64,000 nucleotides of DNA from Abyssibius alkaniclasticus (GCF_020447305.1 NZ_CP095732.1:496001-560000); one strand, 5' to 3'; positions 1 through 8,583 are shown, counted from the stretch's first letter. The notes: generated from the letters alone by a model not told the origin. Translations and numbers: made by a program.

Positions 1-81
1 CACCCTCTGTCAGAACAACTAACTTTGTATGATCCGATCCAGCTTGCGAACGGCACGCAGACGGATCGATCCGCCTTACGG

Positions 82-960
82 TTAAGGAAGATCCTGAGAC
101 CACGCGAAAAGTGTCTCAACCCAATTAGTTGGGATCTCGTGCCCACCATCATTGAGGTCAACTCGAAACTCGGCACCAGACTGACAGCCATACCAGCGCG
201 TGGTTTCTGTGGTTTCGCTGGTGGCAATTTCTTCTTTTTCCGAACAACCGGATGCTGCGGCCATCATCTCAACAGCCTCTATTGCGCCTAGCCAACCGTG
301 CCAAGTCGCTGTCCTTTGTGTGCCATCCACTGGCACCACACTGTCAGCTGTGCCGTGCGTGTGGTACAAATTGAAACTTGGGCGAACGTCTGCACACGAC
401 AATAGTCGATCGCGAACAGGTGTACCTCCGATCGTTGCAAAATTACGCAGCCTCGTGTCCAGACCTTCGCAGGCCAAATACCACACGAACGTGGCTCCGT
501 TTGAATGCCCGGCCACAATCAAATCTTCTTCTTGTATCGGAAATTTGGAAGTTGCGTCGTTGATGACATCCTGGACGAACCTGTAATCGTCGCGACCGTC
601 GCGTTGCCCTTCCCAAATCCAGCCACTTAAGCGCCTGCCGCCAGAATAGGTAACATCAAGTGCGCTTGGCGCAATTAGAGCGTAGCCCTTTTGAAGAAGC
701 GGCGCTACCAAGGCAGCGTCCCTTATGACACTCGCGCCACTTCCTCCCGAGCCGTGAAAAAAGATAACCGCTGGAAACGGCCCTTCCCCTTGCGGAACAA
801 GAATATTGTAGGAGCGATTTCCAACTTGGCAAGGCGCTATGACATCACCACAGATAAGGTCTTGTGCGGCCAAATCGGTGAGCGCGTGACCGTTGGACTG
901 GGATTCATACCAAAAGTACATGGATGCCGCGAGAAATAAGACAGCTATAATTCGGACCAT
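82..960 (-). CDS. Secreted PHB-depolymerase/LpqC-like esterase
   Basis: Alpha/beta-hydrolase of the polyhydroxybutyrate depolymerase or feruloyl-esterase type, predicted to hydrolyse ester substrates outside the cytoplasm. An N-terminal hydrophobic stretch (MVRIIAVLFLAAS) acts as signal peptide or anchor. It is followed by an HGSGG oxyanion-hole motif about 70 residues in, a GHSNG nucleophile elbow near residue 153 and a C-terminal GGHE containing the likely catalytic His. A start 12 codons upstream (996) is also open. I chose 960 because it gives a conventional signal peptide, but neither start has a clear ribosome-binding site. It is a single gene with no operon partners, bordered by an IS remnant. 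The fold and family are fairly sure; the substrate is unknown. Confidence 0.72.
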   Translation of the reverse strand: MVRIIAVLFLAASMYFWYESQSNGHALTDLAAQDLICGDVIAPCQVGNRSYNILVPQGEGPFPAVIFFHGSGGSGASVIRDAALVAPLLQKGYALIAPSALDVTYSGGRRLSGWIWEGQRDGRDDYRFVQDVINDATSKFPIQEEDLIVAGHSNGATFVWYLACEGLDTRLRNFATIGGTPVRDRLLSCADVRPSFNLYHTHGTADSVVPVDGTQRTATWHGWLGAIEAVEMMAAASGCSEKEEIATSETTETTRWYGCQSGAEFRVDLNDGGHEIPTNWVETLFAWSQDLP

Positions 961-1304
961 TTTTAAAGCACGCACCCGGTTTGATCGGCTTTGCATCTAC
1001 AAAGATTTGATCGCCACCAGAATTAGCGGCGTTCACAAGCCTAATTTTATCGACATATTCCTGATGATATTTCTGATGAAGGGCAAGTGATGAATTCTAG
1101 GTTGAAAATAAAACTTCAAATTCGCGCCTTAGCCAGAATATGATATTTGTCTCTGGCTCAGATCGCCAGACAATTGGTGTCAGTTCAGGTTGTTGTTACT
1201 CTGTTGGGACAAGCCCTATCGACTGCTCTGCCCCCTGAAAACTGGACCGTTCAAAACTGGAGTTTCTCGCTGTAACTTCCTGGCTTGGAGAAGGAGTGGA
1301 AACG

Positions 1305-1487
1305 ATGAAAGCATCGAAGTTTTCGGACGCACAAAAGGCGTTCGTTTTGAAGCAGGGCGATGACGGAGTGCCGGTTGCCGAGATTTGTCGAAAGACGGGC
1401 ATAAGCCAGGCAACATATTTCAATTGGAAGAAGAAGTATGCGGGTCTCATGCCTGACGAGATGCGCCGATTAAAGGCGCTGGAGTGA
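1305..1487 (+). pseudogene. IS3/IS407 orfA (truncated transposase helix-turn-helix subunit)
   Basis: Encodes about 60 residues with the HTH of IS407-type orfA: a FSDAQKAFVLKQG start, then VAEICRKTGISQATYFNWKKKYAG. AAGGAG at 1291-1296 sits 8 bases before the ATG at 1305. In intact relatives the reading continues through a coiled coil (roughly LKQLEEENGRLKKIVADLTLD). Here a TGA at 1485-1487 stops it, and the rest (NGRLKKIVADLTLDREMLQ) resumes in the same frame about 13 codons later, as if about 39 bases had been inserted. The product could at most be a truncated DNA-binding fragment. Confidence 0.8.
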
Positions 1488-1547
1488 GGCGCAAGCGCCA
1501 CTGGTCCGAGCGTAGCGCCGAACGAGAATGGCCGGCTGAAGAAGATC

Positions 1548-2521
1548 GTGGCCGACCTAACGTTAGATCGCGAGATGTTACAGGTGAAGGCCGTTCAGCA
1601 AACGATCTGGGGGATCGTTTGTAGGCCGCAAGATCCGGCGAAAGCTCTAAAGCCTGCTCGGATGCGCGAAGTGGTTCGCGGGATGTGCAACGACTGGTGC
1701 GTGTCGATCCGGACGGCTTGTGGGGCCCTCCGGTTTGATCGATCCACGTTCCACTACAAATCCCGCCGCACCGATCAGGCGGCTGTCGAAAGACGGATCA
1801 AGGACATTTGTGAAACGCGCGTGTGCTAGGGGTATCGCCGGGTGCACGTGCTGTTGCGACGCGAAGGTTGGGAGATCAACATGAAGAAAACACGTAGGAT
1901 TTACAATGAGTTGTGCTTACAATTGCGGAACAAGCACCCAAAACGCCGCGTGAAAGCTAAGCTGAGGGCGGGCTGCCAGGAAGCTGTTGGACCAAACGAT
2001 GTCTGGGCGATGGATTTTGTGCATGATCGGCTGGCAACAGGTAAGAAACTGCGCATCCTGACGATTGTGGACACCCATTCCCGCTATTGCCCCGCGACCG
2101 ATCCAAGGTTCTCATATCGGGGCGAAGATGTGGTCCAGACATTGGAAAGCATCTGTGGTCAAACGGGTTATACCAAGACGATAAGAGTCTATAACGGCAG
2201 CGAATTTATCTCCCGCGATATGGACCTTTGGGCTTACGCGAATGACGTAACACTGGACTTCTCGCGACCCGGAAAACCGACTGACAATGGCTTCACAGAA
2301 GCATTCAACAGCAAGTTCCGATCAGAATGCCTGAACACGCGTCGCCATTGTTGCTCGAACCAATGGCGCAACGATGCCAACTTCATGACGCTTGCAGATG
2401 CCCGCAAAAGTTGGAGGATTGGCGTAGAGACTACAACGAGGTCAGACCTCATAGCGCGATCGGATATAACGTGCCGATCGACATACATAATTCCGGTGGC
2501 GCAACCAGCCCGTCATCGTGA
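1548..2521 (+). pseudogene. IS3/IS407 orfB (broken DDE transposase)
   Basis: Remnant of the catalytic DDE integrase-core subunit. Recognisable blocks in order are FDRSTFHYKSRR, GYRRVHVLLRREGW, NMKKTRRIYNELCLQLRNK, WAMDFVHDRLATG (first Asp), the second-Asp block as IRVYNGSEF, LDFSRPGKPTDNGFTEAFNSKF (Glu) and RRDYNEVRPHSAIGY. Lesions are an in-frame TAG at 1827-1829 where relatives have Tyr, replacement of the second catalytic Asp by Tyr in the GSEF block, extra sequence of about 40 bases after CLNT, and a frameshift near 2400 so that the terminal YNEVRPHSAIGY block is in another frame. It cannot make an active transposase. Confidence 0.85.
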
Positions 2522-2642
2522 TCAGAGCCGGAAAAGTCCAGCAATGGGCAGTCCAAGGTTGGGTAGCAGTGCAATAACCCCAAGGACTCCGCGCAAGCTG
2601 GAGGGAAATTGGGGCGCAGGTCATGACCAGTACGCTGTCTGA

Positions 2643-3281
2643 CGTCAGCGCCTATGGGTCCAAATAGTGTTATTTGATAAGAGAGTGTTTCTGGCTCACC
2701 GTAACCACTGAGGAGTCGGATTTCACCATAGACCCCATTGGGCCGTGAGCGGGCATATTGTCACCGTCCGGTCACCAGCACAAAATTCGACCAGCCTCCA
2801 CGAAATTTCACCAGAATCGAGCTTTCGATATTCTGAAGGACGTAAGTATTAACCCTTCCTTTCCTTGAATTCCCTTCATTTAGCTTCACTCTCCTTCAAC
2901 TACCTTACAAGTGGATTTCGCCCATGGCATGCAAGAGGTCAGGGGTTCGACTCCCCTTGGCTCCACCATTCCCCTGAACGATTTTCGGTATATATTTGAA
3001 CGGGTTACGCGGTAGCGGATTACCTATCGGGGCCGTTGTCACCGTTGTGCAAGCAGTCTCGGGTCACCGTGTTGTCACCGCAAATGGGTGACGGCTATTG
3101 CATTGAGCCGCGAAAATTGCCCATTCACGCTTCCTTCAGATACCAAGAAAAGGCCGCGCAAGGTTGTCGATGTTGCTGCGCAAATTGGGACAGTTGATGA
3201 AAATACCACGTATTCAACGGATGATCACCCTGCCCAACAGCACGCAGATTTCGCGCGACCTCAATTTCAAGATGGCATGTG
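2643..3281. other. Gene-poor spacer containing a tRNA-Ala fragment
   Basis: About 640 bases between the IS remnant and a small membrane-protein gene. I see no convincing open reading frame. The only recognisable content is the 3' half of a tRNA-Ala at 2922-2968. Several GTCACC-type motifs recur (2760-2780, 3038-3080), without a clear pattern. Base composition is less GC-rich than the flanks, consistent with decayed accessory DNA. Confidence 0.5.
2922..2968 (+). other. Detached 3' half of tRNA-Ala(GGC), attachment-site-like scar
   Basis: The sequence runs from the anticodon region (CATGGCATGCA, GGC anticodon) through the variable loop and a perfect T-arm (AGGGG-TTCGACT-CCCCT at 2941-2957) to the acceptor 3' strand and an encoded CCA at 2966-2968. 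The 5' half is absent: the bases before 2920 do not form an acceptor stem, D-arm or left anticodon stem. A 3' tRNA fragment of this length is what tyrosine integrases leave as the distal attachment site when a genomic island enters a tRNA gene. No integrase gene is present in this window. Confidence 0.75.
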
Positions 3282-3569
3282 TCAAAAGGCAACCCTGCTA
3301 TAGAGGTAATATGAAATCGCAAACAGAAGAACTATTCCGATCCAGCTTCCAACGAAAAAACTCAAAAGGGCCACGATTTTCCCGTAACGTGCAGAACCGG
3401 CAATAATCCCTTTTGTCCCCGCGCCGGAACTTCCTGAAAGGCGAGATCCGACCATGGTTTTCCCAGATCCGGCGTGTCGAATAATGTAAATTTTTAGTAG
3501 TTTGAGTAACAGACCGATGGCGCCGAACAAGGCCGGGAGAAGATACCAATATTCTGACAACCACCTCAT
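3282..3569 (-). CDS. Small two-helix membrane protein, unknown function
   Basis: A 95-residue protein with two predicted membrane segments: residues about 7-29 (WYLLPALFGAIGLLLKLLKIYII) and about 66-90 (VALLSFFVGSWIGIVLLFAISYY), joined by a Gly/Ser-rich basic loop with a GSGKT stretch. That stretch is too isolated to be a real P-loop. AAGGA lies about 9 bases upstream of the ATG at 3569, which supports translation. I recognise no family and there is no operon partner. It may be genuine accessory-region cargo or a chance reading frame. Confidence 0.45.
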   Translation of the reverse strand: MRWLSEYWYLLPALFGAIGLLLKLLKIYIIRHAGSGKTMVGSRLSGSSGAGTKGIIAGSARYGKIVALLSFFVGSWIGIVLLFAISYYLYSRVAF

Positions 3570-4147
3570 TCCATGATCCTTGTTCAGCCGAAATTCTTTG
3601 ACCGTCGTAATATAAAATTGGGCATCAGCTTTTCTGCCGCGTCCTTTGATGTTCGGGCTTCTTGTTCATCTTCGCTCCTTAAAGGCTACGATGAACCCCT
3701 CTGGTGTTCAAATCCTCAAATCTGTCCCACAGGTGCTGACGTCAGACAAACATACATAACATGCATCCTGGAGGCTTTTGAGGGGCTGGCAAAGCCATCC
3801 GGCTTGGAGATTGCTACACTTCCGCGCGCACCAGAAGTGTCCTTCAGACATGTTAACCCTGTAACAGGTGCAACCTGCACAAGCAGCGCGCGCTGTGCGC
3901 TCGGTATCGGTCATCGGTCATTCCCCGGGGGCCGCTTAAACAGATCAACTTAAACAGGGTTCAAAGTTGGTGGTAATGTTTTCAAACCAAGAACGCCGCG
4001 CGCGGTGCCGGGCGCTGGGGATTCTGGTTAGCTGTGCCAAATTGGCATTGCCGCTATGCCAATTTACCGTGTTGTAAGCACTGGTTCAGCATCGTAATTG
4101 TGCAGTGCAGCAAAGAAATGCCGCATCGCAACAAATGAGGCAGTAGC
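3570..4147. other. Intergenic region upstream of the DUF1127 pair
   Basis: Nearly 580 bases with open frames on both strands but none I can defend. The plus-strand frame from 3573 is Cys/Ser-rich and low in typical codon bias, with no family resemblance. The recognisable element is a perfect inverted repeat at 4039-4065, about 80 bases before the first DUF1127 start, so the promoter of that gene probably lies here. Confidence 0.4.
4039..4065. promoter_or_regulatory. 10-bp perfect inverted repeat upstream of DUF1127 gene
   Basis: AAATTGGCAT at 4039-4048 and ATGCCAATTT at 4056-4065 are exact reverse complements separated by 7 bases. The AT-rich arms and short spacer fit a dimeric-regulator operator better than a terminator, because no T-run follows. 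It lies about 80 bases upstream of the ATG at 4148. The binding protein is unknown. Confidence 0.45.
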
Positions 4148-4372
4148 ATGGCGACAACACAAACATACAGGGGGCTGGAGGCAGTTCTGCACACTGGCCG
4201 CGCATATTTTCACAAGAAACGTGATCAACTGACTGGCGCAATTGCCAGGCGCAAAACCTTCCTCGCGGTACAACACGAACTTTCGTCGCTCACGAACCGC
4301 GACCTCAAGGATCTGGGGTTCCGGCGTAGCGATATCAAATCAATCGCAATGGAGGCGGCAAATGGCAGCTAA
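4148..4372 (+). CDS. DUF1127 domain protein
   Basis: A 74-residue basic protein whose C-terminal half (ELSSLTNRDLKDLGFRRSDIKSIA) is the DUF1127/YjiS-like motif: a short helical repeat ending in a conserved L-x-D-(I/L)-G-x-x-R-x-D-I. Small DUF1127 proteins are common in alphaproteobacteria, and some are implicated in RNA metabolism, phosphate or carbon control and stress responses; nothing here specifies a role. GAGG precedes the ATG by about 7 bases. Its last 11 bases overlap the next gene, which also carries a DUF1127-type C-terminus, so the two are probably co-translated. Confidence 0.8.
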   Translation: MATTQTYRGLEAVLHTGRAYFHKKRDQLTGAIARRKTFLAVQHELSSLTNRDLKDLGFRRSDIKSIAMEAANGS

Positions 4373-4658
4373 AACAACAATGGCAGATGCCACAAACCGT
4401 AATCCAGTGCCAGCTTTGGCGCTGATCGCCAGCAAGGCATATGGCTTTCTGACCACACTCGGGCGCATTGGCGTCAAAGTTGGCCGCGCGGCGCATAATT
4501 TCTTGTACACCGCGCAGGTCGCCCGAATGATTTCAACACTTTCGCGACTAAGCGACAACCAGCTTGCGCAGATCGGGATCTCGCGGTCAGACATCCCAAA
4601 ATATGCCGAAACGCTGATGGCGACTGACCAGAAAGCCAGCGATTCGGCCAAAGACTGA
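4362..4658 (+). CDS. Second DUF1127-like protein
   Basis: A 98-residue protein starting at the ATG at 4362 behind a perfect GGAGG (4351-4355) located inside the end of the preceding gene; the open frame extends further upstream, but this start is far better. The C-terminus (LSRLSDNQLAQIGISRSDIPKYAETL) is the DUF1127 motif. The N-terminal half has an Ala-rich amphipathic stretch of unknown function. Overlap with the upstream gene suggests translational coupling and a joint, possibly heteromeric, role. About 200 bases of apparently empty sequence separate it from the convergent DhaKL gene. Confidence 0.75.
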   Translation: MAAKTTMADATNRNPVPALALIASKAYGFLTTLGRIGVKVGRAAHNFLYTAQVARMISTLSRLSDNQLAQIGISRSDIPKYAETLMATDQKASDSAKD

Positions 4659-4864
4659 AACGAACGTGCTGGTTCTGGCTCCTCCCAGGGAACCCAGCGC
4701 AAGCGGTGGCGGCAACTCGGCAGGGAGCGCCAACGCGTCCGGCCAGTATCTTCAGCTCCTCCTGAGGATGCTGGCCAATACCAAAACTATGGGGCCAGAA
4801 TGCTTAGGAGGAACATCGCGTGCTGATGCGATTCACGTCGCCTTGTATGCTCCATTGTCGCGCT

Positions 4865-6484
4865 TCAATTCACCAAATTCTCAAATAGACGGGCGACAGC
4901 TTCCGCACCCGGGTCAACATGGCCCTGAAGCTGCTCGGCGTTGATGTAGGATGCGCGGCCCGCATTTGCGCGTGTTAATGTGGCCGTATGATTGGCGCCT
5001 TGGCGTGCGGCCCTTGCCGCATCTGGCAAGCCAGTCTCAAGCGCCGTCAACGCGGGTAGCAAAGCATCAATCATCGTGCGGTCACCGGGTTTGGCCCCGC
5101 CGATTTCCTGCATCCGGTCGAGCCCGGCCATAAGTGCTTGGCGCATTGGCATCCCTGACGAGGCGGCATCGCCTGCCGCGGCAAAGAAAATGGCAAGCAG
5201 AACGCCGGAAGACCCCCCCATTGTCTGGCTAAGTTCCTGCCCGATGGCGCGGTAAAGCTGCGTGTGATCGGCCAGCGGAAGCGAGTCCATCACGGCCAGA
5301 AGCGCGCGCGATGCGCCTGCCAAAGTCGACCCTGTGTCACCGTCACCGGATTTTGCGTCAAGCGCATTCAGGTCGGCTTCGGCGGCGATCATGATGTTAC
5401 AACAGGTGGTCAGAAACGCCTTGGTGGCGGAATGCGCCGAGGGTAGGGCTTTGATGGGGGACAAGCCATCTGGCAGGGGCAGGATTGTTTGCGCGGTCAG
5501 CTTCACACATCCCGGCCATGCGGCAATGCCACACGGCGCGCTGAGCAGGGCCACCTGTTCGGAATCCGCCTCAAGCACCGAAACCGAGAATCCGTGCATC
5601 GCCAGCGATGTCATCATTGCCGCGGGCCCGACCATAAGGTCCAGCTGCCGGCCAATGCGCGATTTTAGCAATTCGGAAGCCAGCACCGCCATTTCCAGTA
5701 TCGAAACACCGCCGAGATTATTGAGCAGCGCCACAAAGTGACCTTCGCCCATGGCAGGGGCAAGTTTGTCGGCCACAGCCTCAATCGCTTGTTTTGCACC
5801 GCTATACGGCACTTGCTCGACACCCGCTTCGCCATGAATGCCAAGGCCAAGTTCGGCCATACCCGCCGGAATACGTTGCTCTTTTGGCGATCCGGGCACG
5901 GTGCAGGTGTCAAGTGACATGCCAATGCTGTGGCTTGCCTCGATCACGCGTTCGGCCATTTTTGTCACATCTTCCAATGCGGCACCCTGTTCTGCAAGCG
6001 CGCCTGCGATCTTGTGCACAAACAGTGTGCCCGCAACGCCGCGCGATTGCGGCAAATTCGGCAGCGCGATATCGTCATCGACAACGACCATACTCACCTT
6101 TCGCCCGAAGGCCCGCGCGCGCTCCGCAGCAAGGCCAAAGTTCAGCCTGTCGCCGGTGTAGTTCTTGACGATCAGCAAGCAGCCTGCAGGGCCAGTAACG
6201 GCAAGTATGGCGGCCAAAACAGCGTCAACCGACGGCGATGCAAAAATATCGCCACATACCGCGGCGGTGAGCATACCCGCGCCAACGAATCCTGCATGGG
6301 CAGGCTCATGGCCGGACCCGCCACCACTGACCAAAGCTACCTTGGATTTATCCCAATCTGCGCGCACGACAACCCGAATATGCGGATAGCCATCCAACCG
6401 GGCCAGCGCGCCACCCGAAGCGGCGATCACGCCATCAATGGCGTCGGTCACCATATCGTCTTTGCTGTTCATGAAATGGTTCAT
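4865..6484 (-). CDS. ATP-dependent dihydroxyacetone/ketose kinase (DhaK-DhaL fusion)
   Basis: Phosphorylates dihydroxyacetone, or a close ketose such as erythrulose, with ATP in the cytoplasm. At 539 residues it is a single-chain kinase. The N-terminal DhaK domain (about 1-320) has SGGGSGHEPAHAGFVG near residue 55 and a GLGIHGEAG block whose His is the residue that binds substrate covalently in the family. The C-terminal DhaL ATP-binding domain (about 345-539) has KSGDGDTGSTLA with the Mg-binding Asp residues. GGAG sits about 8 bases before the ATG at 6484; an upstream in-frame extension to 6586 runs into the preceding ATPase gene. It is the last gene of the seven-gene ABC operon, 10 bases after the ATPase gene, so it should act on the imported substrate. 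Confidence 0.88.
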   Translation of the reverse strand: MNHFMNSKDDMVTDAIDGVIAASGGALARLDGYPHIRVVVRADWDKSKVALVSGGGSGHEPAHAGFVGAGMLTAAVCGDIFASPSVDAVLAAILAVTGPAGCLLIVKNYTGDRLNFGLAAERARAFGRKVSMVVVDDDIALPNLPQSRGVAGTLFVHKIAGALAEQGAALEDVTKMAERVIEASHSIGMSLDTCTVPGSPKEQRIPAGMAELGLGIHGEAGVEQVPYSGAKQAIEAVADKLAPAMGEGHFVALLNNLGGVSILEMAVLASELLKSRIGRQLDLMVGPAAMMTSLAMHGFSVSVLEADSEQVALLSAPCGIAAWPGCVKLTAQTILPLPDGLSPIKALPSAHSATKAFLTTCCNIMIAAEADLNALDAKSGDGDTGSTLAGASRALLAVMDSLPLADHTQLYRAIGQELSQTMGGSSGVLLAIFFAAAGDAASSGMPMRQALMAGLDRMQEIGGAKPGDRTMIDALLPALTALETGLPDAARAARQGANHTATLTRANAGRASYINAEQLQGHVDPGAEAVARLFENLVN

Positions 6485-6494
6485 TGGATTCTCC

Positions 6495-7490
6495 TCACGC
6501 AATACGGGCGCCGGTGGCGTCAAAATAGTATGGGTTCTGAGGCTGGATCTTGACCACATCACCATGAGTAAGCGCGGTATGCGCATCGGTTACGGTGATC
6601 AGGTCATGGGATTTGAACTTCAGATGGAGCTGCGTCTGGTCGCCCAAATGCTCTACCCGTTCTACAAAGCTCTCTTCGCCTTCACCCTGCATAATCTGCT
6701 CTGGCCGCAGCCCGATGGTTGCAGCACCCTCTGGCGCGCCGCCAAAAACATCGGCGGGCACAAGATTTATGCGCGGCTGGCCGAGGCGGCTGGCCACATA
6801 AATGCTGACCGGATTTTCGTAGATTTCACGGGGCGTGCCGAATTGCACCAACCTGCCCTTGTCAAGCACGCCAACATGTGTGGCCATTGTCATCGCCTCG
6901 ACCTGGTCATGCGTGACATAGAGTATTGTTGCGCCGGAATTTGCCTGAATGCTTTTAAGCTCGATCCGCAAGTCGCTGCGCAATTTGGCATCGAGCGAGC
7001 TGAGCGGCTCGTCCATCAGGTAAACGGCGGGGTTGCGCACCAAAGCACGGCCAATCGAAACACGCTGCATTTCCCCACCAGAAAGCGCGGTCGCCTTGTT
7101 GTCGAGCTTGTGTGAGATCTGAAGAATTTCAGCCACCTCGCCAACCTTGCGGGCAATCTCGGCTTTTGGCGTGCGAAGGATTGGTGATTTCAGCGGAAAC
7201 TCAAGGTTCTCGCGCACGGTCAAATGCGGATAGAGCGAGTATTGCTGGAAAACCATCGCAACATCGCGCTGTGCAGGCGTTAGACCGGCCATTGAACGAC
7301 CACCGATTGAAATGCTGCCCTTGCTGGGCTTGTCGAGGCCCGAAACCATGCGCAATGTCGTGGTTTTTCCTGCCCCTGTTGGCCCTAAAAGCACCACAAA
7401 AGAACCGTCAGGCACTGTCATGCTGACATCGGCCAAGGCGGTATTGGTGCCAAAGGATTTTGAGACATTGTCCAGTATGACTTCAGCCAT
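6495..7490 (-). CDS. Carbohydrate ABC transporter ATPase 2 (UgpC/MalK type)
   Basis: Cytoplasmic ATPase of 331 residues with Walker A GPTGAGKTT near residue 36, Q-loop VFQQYSLYPH, signature LSGGEMQR (Gln of LSGGQ replaced by Glu), Walker B YLMDEPLSSLD, H-loop YVTHDQVEA, and a C-terminal TOBE-like regulatory region. It overlaps the preceding ATPase gene by 8 bases and is followed 10 bases later by the kinase gene. Two different ATPases in one importer operon suggest a heterodimeric motor, as in the rhizobial glycerol transporter, although the permease and binding protein do not otherwise identify glycerol. Confidence 0.88.
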   Translation of the reverse strand: MAEVILDNVSKSFGTNTALADVSMTVPDGSFVVLLGPTGAGKTTTLRMVSGLDKPSKGSISIGGRSMAGLTPAQRDVAMVFQQYSLYPHLTVRENLEFPLKSPILRTPKAEIARKVGEVAEILQISHKLDNKATALSGGEMQRVSIGRALVRNPAVYLMDEPLSSLDAKLRSDLRIELKSIQANSGATILYVTHDQVEAMTMATHVGVLDKGRLVQFGTPREIYENPVSIYVASRLGQPRINLVPADVFGGAPEGAATIGLRPEQIMQGEGEESFVERVEHLGDQTQLHLKFKSHDLITVTDAHTALTHGDVVKIQPQNPYYFDATGARIA

Positions 7491-8580
7491 GATTCAGCAC
7501 CTCGCGATTGGTTTCAGAAATCAGCGCAAGGTTGCTGGCATTGTCAAAAACGCTAAGCGTTCGGGCATCAAAATCAAGCCCTGTGCTTTCGCCAACCTGC
7601 ACGGGCACATGCGAAGGAATGCGCGCCTTTACTTGGCCATGCGCGGTTTTCAGGGTCACGATTTGCGTCGTTCCCAGATACTCGCTGGCGATAATTTCAC
7701 CACGATAGCTTGCTGCATCACTCAAATGCACATGTTCGGGGCGCACACCCAGAGTTAGAGCGCCGCTTGCGCCCGCCAACTGGCGCGGCACTGCAAAACG
7801 CGTCTCGCCCAGGCTGACATGCTCAGCGCCATTCCCGACCGTGCCGTTAAACTCCAGAAAATTCATGGAGGGCGAGCCGATGAACTGCGCCACAAACCTG
7901 GTGGCTGGCCAGTCGTATATGTCTTGTGGAACACCAAACTGTTCCACAACGCCGTGGTTCATGACGACAATCTTGTCGCCCATCTGCATTGCTTCCAACT
8001 GGTCGTGGGTCACGTAAACGGTGGTTGCACCCATCCTGTCATGCAATGCACGCAATTCTTCCGACATATGCTGGCGAAACTCTGCATCGAGCGCGCCAAG
8101 CGGTTCATCCATTAAAAATGCTTTCGGGTTGCGCACAATCGCACGGCCCAATGCAACGCGCTGCCGATCACCTCCCGACAGGCCTCCGACGGGCCGCTCA
8201 AGAATGTCGGTAATGCCAAGGATTTCAGCGACCTCGGCCACCTTTTTCCTGACCTGCGGCCTGGCCATACCCTGTGATAGCAGTGGATAGCTAATGTTTT
8301 TGCGCACATTCATGTGCGGATACAACGCAAACATTTGAAAGACGAAGGCGATGTCGCGCTGGCTGGCGGGCTTTTGGCCGACCTCTTCACCGTCAATGTA
8401 AATCTCGCCCGAGGTCGGCAGTTCCAGCCCCGCCATCATCCGCAAGGTTGTCGTTTTTCCACAACCGGACGGGCCAAGCAGCATGAAAAACTCGCCATCT
8501 TCAATTGTGAAAGTCGAAGACTTCACCGCATTGAAGGTTCCGAAGTCTTTGCGCACGTTTTCAATTCGTATCTGTGCCAT
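7483..8580 (-). CDS. Carbohydrate ABC transporter ATPase 1 (UgpC/MalK type)
   Basis: A 365-residue ATPase with Walker A GPSGCGKTT, Q-loop VFQMFALYPH, signature LSGGDRQR (Gln replaced by Asp), Walker B FLMDEPLGALD, H-loop YVTHDQLEA and a C-terminal TOBE domain. It is the first of two paralogous ATPases in the operon, starting 3 bases after the stop of the 62-residue membrane-protein gene. The matched departures from the LSGGQ signature in both paralogues (D here, E in the partner) support an obligate heterodimer. It powers import of the same substrate that the DhaK-like kinase phosphorylates. Confidence 0.88.
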   Translation of the reverse strand: MAQIRIENVRKDFGTFNAVKSSTFTIEDGEFFMLLGPSGCGKTTTLRMMAGLELPTSGEIYIDGEEVGQKPASQRDIAFVFQMFALYPHMNVRKNISYPLLSQGMARPQVRKKVAEVAEILGITDILERPVGGLSGGDRQRVALGRAIVRNPKAFLMDEPLGALDAEFRQHMSEELRALHDRMGATTVYVTHDQLEAMQMGDKIVVMNHGVVEQFGVPQDIYDWPATRFVAQFIGSPSMNFLEFNGTVGNGAEHVSLGETRFAVPRQLAGASGALTLGVRPEHVHLSDAASYRGEIIASEYLGTTQIVTLKTAHGQVKARIPSHVPVQVGESTGLDFDARTLSVFDNASNLALISETNREVLNHG

Positions 8581-8583
8581 GAG

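Larger units (their letters stand above)
1224..2623 (+). mobile_element. Degenerate IS3-family (IS407-group) insertion sequence
   Basis: The sequence between about 1224 and 2623 carries an orfA/orfB pair typical of the IS407 group of IS3. Its ends are imperfect inverted repeats: the left end reads TGCTCTGCCCCC and the right end, reverse-complemented, reads TGACCTGCGCCCC. No clear target-site duplication was found. The element is dead: orfA ends at a TGA inside the leucine-zipper region, orfB has an in-frame TAG at 1827-1829, a frameshift near 2400 and a replaced DDE aspartate. The 230 bases between the upstream esterase and the left end show no gene. Confidence 0.85.

Noticed and set aside
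3573-3953. 126-residue plus-strand frame rich in Cys and Ser
   Set aside because: No family resemblance, no ribosome-binding site and an overlapping equally Cys-rich frame on the other strand; more likely non-coding.
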